The notes under the pieces were generated by a model that was given only the letters and a program-made list of their open reading frames with translations, was not told the origin of the DNA and ran no database searches. Shown one piece after another: positions 57,001 to 64,000 of a stretch of 64,000 nt of DNA. Source of the stretch: Owenia fusiformis (taxonomy: Eukaryota; Annelida; Polychaeta; Sabellida; Oweniidae); assembly GCA_903813345.2 (NCBI GenBank), contig CAIIXF020000005.1, forward strand, positions 11,413,375-11,477,374, in the 5' to 3' direction. Position 1 is the first letter of the stretch. The number at the start of each line of letters is the position of its first letter. The translations under genes and the position numbers were made by a program.

Positions 57001-60000
57001 TTGAAATAATATTTCCAAATTTAGCAACATAATTATTTGCGCAAATGTTTCCCAATGAACATCTACAATGGTCAATTAGTATAATTTGGTTCAGTTTAGT
57101 CAATTAACCGCCTACATTCGTCCATAAAATCCAGATGTGACGTCGTCCTAACAAGCATTAAAGCTAGACCACAAGAAGTATAAGAAAATTCTCTCTCAAA
57201 CACAAGACACAAAGATATGAAGTTCCCGTGAAAAATAATGTTCAGATTTGAGAGTACATGGTGTCCCAGATGTCATGAGAATATTTTGAGGGAGATTAAT
57301 AAGGCATGGGTAGTTTTTTGTCAAATTTGGAACACCCATTAAACAAGCATTGAGGAATAACTGACATCAATTTCAGCCTCATAGCTATTATATTTTTGAT
57401 TTTATTATCAATTGATTGACATGTTGTAGAAAAACCCGGAGCTGTGCTCCAAATTTGACAAAAAACTACATATGCCTTATATCTCCCTCAAAAAATTCTC
57501 ATGACATCTGGGCATCCTCCGATCACAGGGCTTCAAAATCCAGAATATATTCTTTCATTTTACCCCCTGCGATAAGCAGTTATCATTTCCCCGATTAAGA
57601 ACTCGCAATCTGATTTGCTGTCGCAACACTGCGACAGAAATCATGTATAAGTCATTGCTCATAATTGGATCACGTGATTCAGTTTAATCGGGCGCTTCCA
57701 AATTGGTTATAGCAGGGGGAAGAAGGAGGTACTGATTCTGGATACCTGCTTAGGAGGATGCATCTGGGACACCCTGTATATTACTCAGAGCCTACATGAG
57801 TTGGTCATCCAATGTGCAAAATAAAAATGAAAGAGCTGTATCATATTAGGGATCCTGTAATACAAAATCTATTTACAGACTACATCCTTGTCCTCATTCC
57901 CTATCTTTAATAGACCCTATTACTTGATATTAAAGTTGACAATACCTATGTAAGATAAAAGCTGAAATAATGAAGATTCCATGTGCTAGGCTCAGGCTTC
58001 TGCTGTATGAGACATTTGTACACCAATATCAATATATTTATGTGTGTACTCTAAGAATATAGATTTTTCTCTTCAAATCATGCAAGAGGCATATCCAATA
58101 AGTTATTTGATTGATTTCTCTACAATGACTTGCATACCCTTCACACTTATCAATCTTTATCAGACCTCCTACAGATAAAATATTAATAACTAGAATAATG
58201 TTTGTTATTATGTTAAGTTATGGGAGGTTTTGGATATTGGATTTATCCCAAGGGAAAATATGCATGCTGACTAGGGTCTGAAAATATTAAATATACATTA
58301 GCCATTATATTAAACGCTAATGCATATGTGAAGTTCTGAACTCTGAAATCAACTCTGAATAAACAGATATATGCCTGAATGAAATAAAGGTACAAGATGA
58401 GTAGGCTTTTTTGAATCAAACTGCTTTTTGTGTCAGTGGGATTCTGCCTTCACAAACAACAACTCTGGAAAAAGTAACCTTTGATATTTCGTGACTGGTA
58501 GACTATTGTAAAAATCACAAATTAACGAGAGAATCAGATCTAGCGAGCAGCCTAACAAAAAATTGTTTCAATTTTAGAACATTTCTGGCTCATGTCATTC
58601 CTTTTCATGTATATTTTCAATACCCAAAGTGCACACTTTATTTCAGGAAAACTCGAGGTTTTTACAATAATTTATTACTTTTCTATAAGAATGGTTACCA
58701 TTCTTATTATTTGGGAGAATTTAAACATTTTCACCCATTTTTGCACTATGAATCCCTTCACCAATTTATAACATATCGTGAATCTTTTGGGAGATATTGT
58801 ATTTGAGATTGTAAGGAATACATTGGTAGATCAATTGTACATGTTGCTTGTAATTTTGTCACCCCAATAGAGTTTAGATCTAATACATAATTGACTGCAG
58901 ACAAATTGGGTGCTAACTGCAGAATAGCCAAGAGTAACCAACATAACAATGAACTAATATGATGGCACATTAGCAACATTAGCAACTTTAGCCATTCAGT
59001 TTTGTTCTGTGGGCTGGACTGTACAACATACTCATAGATCTTCACTTAACACTTGAAGTTCAAGGTTGGATTATTGATCCAATGTTATCCATTGGGAATT
59101 CAACTAATGGTAGACTTATTCTACCAAGTTATTAGTTGTATTACTTGGGAGTGCTGGTTTAAAGAACTGAGAGAACTGAGTCTTGGTCATGTATACACGC
59201 TGGCTATCACTGGTGCAATCTGTAAAAATTTGTATTCAAACATGATCAAATTGTTGTTCATGTGTATGTTTTTAAAAGAATAAGAAATGGGTTAGCTGTG
59301 TACAACACCATCACAGATTAGGATAAATCCCACATACTGACATATTATGATTTATGAGGTCAATTTATGCAAATAAATATTGAACTAAAGCTGAACTGCA
59401 TTAGGTTTATCCCATGTGCCATTCTGAGTCTTGGAGCCTTTCTAATGTTGTAACATTCAAATTATGCAATCTTGCCTGAAGTGATTATCAATCAAGAGTC
59501 AGAAACATTGCAGCTTACATATTATTTGCAATTACAGTAGACTGCACTGGTAATTTAGTTAATTGTAATGGTTACTATGTATATTACGATCGTAACTTTA
59601 TCGTGATGCTGACAAGATACAGTATTGCAATGGTAGCTTCAAGATTATTGTGACAGTGATATACAGTATTGTGACAAAGTATTGCAGTGGTAACTTGAAG
59701 ATTCTAAGAATCTTGTAATGGTAACACACCTTATTGCAATGGCGACCGATTCCCATCAGGAAGTTATCTGGCTTGATGTCCCTGTGGATAAAGTTTTTGT
59801 TGTGCACATATTCAATCCGACCAATCATCTGAAAATAAACGACAATGAGGGAATTTTTAATCAGTGATAATCAATTATATCTGTAATAAGTATATTTATG
59901 ATTTACTTGTGACATGTATAAAAGCACTATGTACTGGACAGCTTGGATTTCCGAGGTCTGAAAATCATACAAGTATGCAAATACCATATTATACTCATGG

Positions 60001-61311
60001 AGATGGATCGAAAGATTTATTGGCTATAGGGGACCGAGCTGTTTTTCTTAAAAATATGAACAAAACCTCACAATTTAATTTCTAATTGCTATAACTAATA
60101 TAATATTAAATTGATTTAAGAAAATAATTGTTTGATATTTGTATTTACCATTATACGATAAGAATGATATAATGGACACATGCAGTACCATGTGAATGCT
60201 AGTAGTCAGACAAAAAAAACATGACAGAAAATGTGAAATCCAGAACTTGATTACATAATGATTCTACTGTATAACCCCAAGTACTTTATTACCAATACTG
60301 TCCTTTGGCTATATTACAGATAATGAGACAGTTCTGATGATTTTAAATCTTAGACAATCAAAAGCTTTTAGATAGTAATTTATGGCCATTTTATTTTAAA
60401 GGAATGTTTGTAATGTCATGATGTTCTGATGATTCCATATTTCAATCAAACATAATCCAGAAATCTTACTACGAGAGTAAAGATGAAGCTGAGCTTTTGA
60501 CTCATTATAGGATCACTACAGGATCACTACTGTTCTTCTACTTAATTTGGAGCTCCTTATTTTGGCGGATTTGCTGTTTTGAACATTTGGCGATGACTTA
60601 ATTTAGCGGACTTGCAATACTGAAATGTATACCATACAAATTTACAATTGAAATATAAAACATTGAATCTGGCGGATACTTAATTTGGCAGACTTTAACA
60701 ATCAAAACAGCCACCAAATTAAGTAGAAGTTCACTATCTCCTCTACACATTTACTGCCTCGTGTTGTATTCACATTCAATCAAATCAAGCAAAAGTCTAA
60801 TATTCACTATTCATATATTAAAAAATTAAAGCTTTGATATTAAGGAAGTGCCTTTTTAAAATTAAGAAATTGCTTGGCCACCTTATTATCACTTAATTAT
60901 AAAAATATACTACATATTGGTGAGATCTACACATTAGCTGAAAAATGTTTCTCAGCTAATGAAAAATTGCATCACCTTGGTAACATAATAACTATTGTAT
61001 GATGAGTTATAAGGGCCTTGGGCCAAAGGTATTATTTGATAATATATTCGAATATAAGTAATGTACATGTACAGTGGAATATGAAGTGATAAGATTCTCA
61101 AATTTTGGGGTATAATAGGTTTAAAATAAGGCTATAAGAAATCTAGGGATACCCCCCCCCCTCCCCATTGATATATACTCGTACCTGGTCAGCCAACATG
61201 AGTACTGTTTTCATAGTAAACCTCCTGGAGCAGAAGTTGAAGAGATCTTCCAGACTTGGCCCCAGTAGGTCCATTACTAGTACATTGTAATCTTTCTCAT
61301 TGCCGTACCAT
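54078..61311 (-). CDS. CSNK1A1: Casein kinase 1 alpha, C-terminal six exons (5' partial)
   Basis: Exons (minus strand): 61311-61185, 59828-59730, 56502-56402, 55253-55136, 54800-54726, 54332-54078; splice borders and phases all agree (257 aa here, ~337 in the human protein). The Ser/Thr kinase acts in Wnt/beta-catenin priming phosphorylation, Hedgehog and clock control. Visible landmarks: [36 protein letters not shown] (catalytic loop); [13 protein letters not shown] (DFG); TGTARYASIN (the CK1 SIN variant of APE); [40 protein letters not shown]. The alpha type rather than delta/epsilon is shown by the short tail directly after [11 protein letters not shown]. The tail ([16 protein letters not shown], ending LAIL) differs from the vertebrate end and may be one of two splice ends. 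The glycine-rich loop and Lys exons (~80 residues) were not found up to 64000 and probably lie outside. Confidence 0.95.
55479..55691 (-). pseudogene. Possible non-LTR retrotransposon C-terminal relic
   Basis: The minus-strand frame reads [20 protein letters not shown]..., a C-x-C...H-x4-C pattern resembling the zinc-knuckle tail of LINE reverse transcriptases (CxxC...HLLxxCP). About 70 codons, in a CK1 alpha intron, with nothing else of an element seen. Confidence 0.3.
55795..55990. repeat. 27-bp minisatellite in a CK1 alpha intron
   Basis: About seven copies of 'gtaaaatgtttgatgctgac' with 'ataagat' and a second variant (ttgatgttggtgtaaagt). Multiple-of-three length again leaves ORFs open on both strands. 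Confidence 0.85.
57257..57776. mobile_element. 520-bp MITE, TA flanks, GGTGTCCCAGATG ends
   Basis: Left 'catggtgtcccagatgtcat' and right 'gcatctgggacaccctg' are inverted and flanked by TA (57255-57256, 57777-57778). Internal inverted homology: 'gtcatgagaatattttgagg' against 'ctcaaaaaattctcatgac'. Lies in a CK1 alpha intron. Confidence 0.7.
58528..58885. repeat. Inverted partner of the 40727-41100 dispersed repeat
   Basis: Runs from 'agatctagcgagcagcctaa' through 'gaatggttaccattcttatt' to 'gtaattttgtcaccccaata'. Intronic in CK1 alpha. Confidence 0.75.
60533..60735. mobile_element. ~200-bp foldback element
   Basis: Ends 'ttctacttaatttgg' and 'ccaaattaagtagaa' are perfect inverted repeats; 'ggcgg' blocks recur inside. 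CK1 alpha intron. Confidence 0.65.
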
Positions 61312-61404
61312 CTAAAACATAGCAAAACAATAGCAACATTAGAAGACAAGATAATACTTGACTTGAAAATAGAGAGACGTCATTTAACAGACGTCATTTA
61401 ACTA

Positions 61405-61610
61405 ACTTATTGCATGTTCAATAATCCCATATAACGTATAAATGAAGCGTTTGATTACGTCATCATTTATTGCGCAGTCTGATATTCTTACGTATAGATG
61501 ACGACGATTCAGAAGACTATCACACTTGTGGACGTAGAGAGCTGCGCAATAAATGATGACGTTATCAAATGTTTCATAAGTTATACGGGAATAATAATCA
61601 TTGTATACGT
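61405..61610. mobile_element. ~200-bp foldback element
   Basis: 'acgtcatcatttattgcgca' pairs with 'tgcgcaataaatgatgacgt'; 'atataacgtataaatgaagc' pairs loosely with 'tttcataagttatacggg'. Immediately upstream of the CK1 alpha exon 61311-61185 on the gene's strand. Confidence 0.7.
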
Positions 61611-61656
61611 GACATGAAATCTCTCTATTATCATGTTATGCACCTTTATTTCATAA

Positions 61657-62560
61657 CAGTGTTCGCGTTGACGCCGTTTTTTGCCATTTTTACGGAAATT
61701 TCAGAAGGTTGGACGTAAAAATCAAAATCAACTTATGTCCCTAGGACGCAAAAATTATAAACTGCATCAAGATAACTTTTACTGCAGCACAGAAGCGGTA
61801 ACATGATTTTCATCAAGATTTTCAAACTCACTAGATCTACCTTGATATACGAGCAATGATCCAGGTATATTTATGTCGACAAATCTGATTGGCTATCATG
61901 GCGACCGAAGATTAACAGGGTTTCCAGTATGAGACATGAATTTTGATTGGTTCCGATATATTCCGGAAAATGCCGCAATCGAAATGGAAGATCAAAACAT
62001 ACAATATTGCAGAAATCCCCTGTGGTGCCCCACAAATTGAAACGATTGTTTTTCACGATTATCTTTATTATTTCCACTAGGAACCATTATATATTGATCT
62101 AATGTTATACATCAAGATAATTGTTTAATGATAGATCGAGGTTTTCCATCTAAAAGTCTTCAGAATAAGGAGAAATGTTAATAAAAAGAAGCGAAACTTC
62201 ACGACCTTGACATGACCTTCAAGATCGCAGGTTTGTAAAATGTGAAAACAAAACTCTTAATTTGAGCATTTCCTTTATTCATATCGGACTATTTTGGTAT
62301 AACATTACTTAAGAATTGTGTGAAAAGGACCCAGTGATAAATATTTATCGGGAGGATGCATCAAATTACAATATATGTCATTTTTATCCCATTTTAGTGT
62401 AAGCACTCTATTATCGCCCACTTTATTTTCACTTTCACAATATTTTCTTGAACTTTGTGAAGAAATAAGAGGGACGCAAAAGAATTAGATGGGGACTCAA
62501 ATTTTTCAAATGGGTTGCGTCCCAGGGACTCAGAAATTTAAATGGCTAGCGCGAACACTG
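61657..62560. mobile_element. ~0.9-kb hAT-like non-autonomous element
   Basis: Ends CAGTGTTCGCGTTGACG and, read inward, CAGTGTTCGCGCTAGCC; both start CAGTGTTCGCG as in many hAT elements. 'gtccctaggacgcaaaa' and 'ttgcgtcccagggac' are subterminal inverted repeats. The flanks share CATAA next to the ends but not a clean 8-bp duplication. Confidence 0.5.
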
Positions 62561-62764
62561 CATAATAACAAGGAAAGCATATAGAATATAATGAGGAAAG
62601 CACCTTTAGAAGACACGAACCAATTTTTTACAAATATTATTATTAAAAAAATCTTTATTAAATTAGATGTTCCTCGATGCTCTATTTTGGGGTATATGGC
62701 ATCCTTGTAGTATAACTGTTGTAAATGAGATAAGAGAAGTCCATTAGAAGTCCACTCTTCTTGC

Positions 62765-62900
62765 TAAGGGGGTGGGGGACTTTTTGACAGTTTTGGCAAA
62801 AAAAACTCAAAAGTGCTCAGAATGGTGAAAAACTGCATGAATTTAAGAGAATTTCCCCGAGGGTAAGCTTCAGCCCTAGATCCCCCTTGATCATGGGCCT
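62765..62900. repeat. Copy of the GGCCCGTAGC / G-run dispersed repeat
   Basis: Shares 'aagtgctcagaatggtgaaa' and G-runs with 34557-34725. The 3' side 'tgatcatgggcctggat' is a diverged end. Confidence 0.45.
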
Positions 62901-63194
62901 GGATCCTTACATCACAAAAGCGTTAACATAATCATCTATATAACAAACATCGAACAGAGTGTTAATTAGGATTTATATATGATGAATCCTAACAATATTT
63001 TTTATCATAGAGACAATATTACGAAAAACAAAAATTACAAAAAACATTTCTGGTTCGTACTACAGAGAAAATATTACAAAAAACAATGTTATGAAATACA
63101 TCTCATTCATATTTTAAGATTGCTTCTTGATTTTTCAAAAATTCAAATAAATTAGGATATCTCAGACTTCAGCAAGATGATCAAGTGAAATCAA

Positions 63195-63765
63195 TGACTG
63201 TCCCTCTGAGGTTCTTTATATGATTGTTACTTCGAGGTTCTATGGTTGTCAATTTGAGGTCCTATGGTTGTCAATTTGAGGTTCTATGGTTGTCCATTTG
63301 CGGTCCCATGCCTGTCAATTTGAGGTTCTATGGTTGTCAATTTGAGGTTCTATGGTTGTCAATTTGAGGTCCTATGGTTGTCAATTTGAGGTTCTATGGT
63401 TGTCCATTTGCGGTCCTATGGTTGTCAATTTGAGGTTCATTGGTTGTCAATTTAAGGTTATTTAGTTGTTACTTTGAGATTCTATGGTTGTCAATTTGAG
63501 GTTCTATGGTTGTTACTTTGAGGTTCTATGGTTGTCAATTTGAGGTTCCATGGTTGTCAATTTGAGGTTCTATGGTTGTTACTTTGAAGTTCTATGGTTG
63601 TCAATTTGAGGTTCTATGGTTGCCAATTTGAGGTTCTATGGTTGTCAATTTGCGGTCTTATGGTTGTCAATTTAAGGCTCTAAGGTTGTCAACTTGAGTT
63701 TCTATGGTTTTTACTTTAAGGTTCTACAGTTGTCAATTTGAGGTTCTTGGTCACTTTAAGTTCTA
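63195..63765. repeat. 22-bp minisatellite, ~25 copies
   Basis: Copies of 'tctatggttgtcaatttgag' plus 'gt', with variants (gttactttgag, ccatttgcggtc) at irregular spacing. Confidence 0.9.
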
Positions 63766-64000
63766 TGAGTGCCATTTTAAAAACATATAAATGTATTGTG
63801 AATTGAAAGATGAACCAAACCATCACAAATGATCTAATATTTCAACTGAACCACGACTGCCTATAACTGCATATACATTCAGATTTCAGATTCATGATCT
63901 TAATTACCTTCAATCCCACATACGGGGTCATATACAAAGCAAATCCACTGTGATATCTTAATATAATATTTCAGCAGAAGTTCAATGACTTCCAGAAATT

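Larger units (their letters stand above)
61312..64000. other. CK1 alpha upstream intron: mobile elements and minisatellite
   Basis: I searched the minus strand for the missing CK1 alpha N-terminal exons (glycine loop, VAIK-type lysine) and saw none. The stretch holds a foldback (61405-61610), a hAT-like element (61657-62560), a dispersed G-run repeat (62765-62900) and a 22-bp minisatellite (63195-63765). Confidence 0.6.

Noticed and set aside
61312-64000. N-terminal kinase exons of CK1 alpha
   Set aside because: Looked for glycine-loop and catalytic-lysine coding on the minus strand; none seen, so the gene is called 5' partial.

Overview
This is AT-rich, intron-rich animal nuclear DNA. Exons are short with GT/AG borders and introns are long. 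Foldback mobile elements and minisatellites are dense, and no bacterial-type operon is present. The recognised genes (casein kinase 1 alpha and HPDL) occur widely in animals. Together with the repeat landscape they suggest a marine invertebrate, possibly a deuterostome such as an echinoderm, but the species cannot be fixed from the sequence.

Layout. (1) About 0.5-27.1 kb, minus strand: a 12-exon gene (451 codons in my model, every exon phase consistent) for a single-pass membrane protein with a HIT/GalT-like domain (CxxC, DPFGR, HPHVHV). (2) Inside its 9.7-kb intron, on the opposite strand, sit two tandem paralogous genes (9789-12670 and 16016-18406). Each has an 85-base signal-peptide exon and one large exon coding for a Cys-rich ectodomain, Thr-rich stalk, one membrane segment and a cytoplasmic tail rich in SH2-ligand-like tyrosine motifs (nine YxN in the first; YEN and YEEI/YEEL in the second). 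(3) 27.1-37.4 kb: intergenic DNA with two arrays of AAAATGGCGGCCATTTT-type repeats, a minisatellite, foldback elements and a tRNA-Ala-like sequence. (4) 37.4-42.8 kb, plus strand: a complete HPDL (4-hydroxyphenylpyruvate dioxygenase-like) gene with all three iron ligands and a possible N-terminal extension exon. (5) 42.8-54 kb: repeat-rich DNA, including a 4.2-kb inverted-repeat element with a nested Transib-like element (CACGGTG termini, 5-bp duplication), then a repeat-poor stretch that may be 3' UTR. (6) 54.1-61.3 kb, minus strand: the C-terminal six exons of casein kinase 1 alpha; the first ~80 residues lie beyond the window or are not recognisable.

The most novel material is the nested pair of receptor-like genes with tyrosine-motif tails, together with the host membrane-anchored HIT/GalT-like gene. 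The window also holds a collection of non-autonomous DNA transposons, several with visible target-site duplications.
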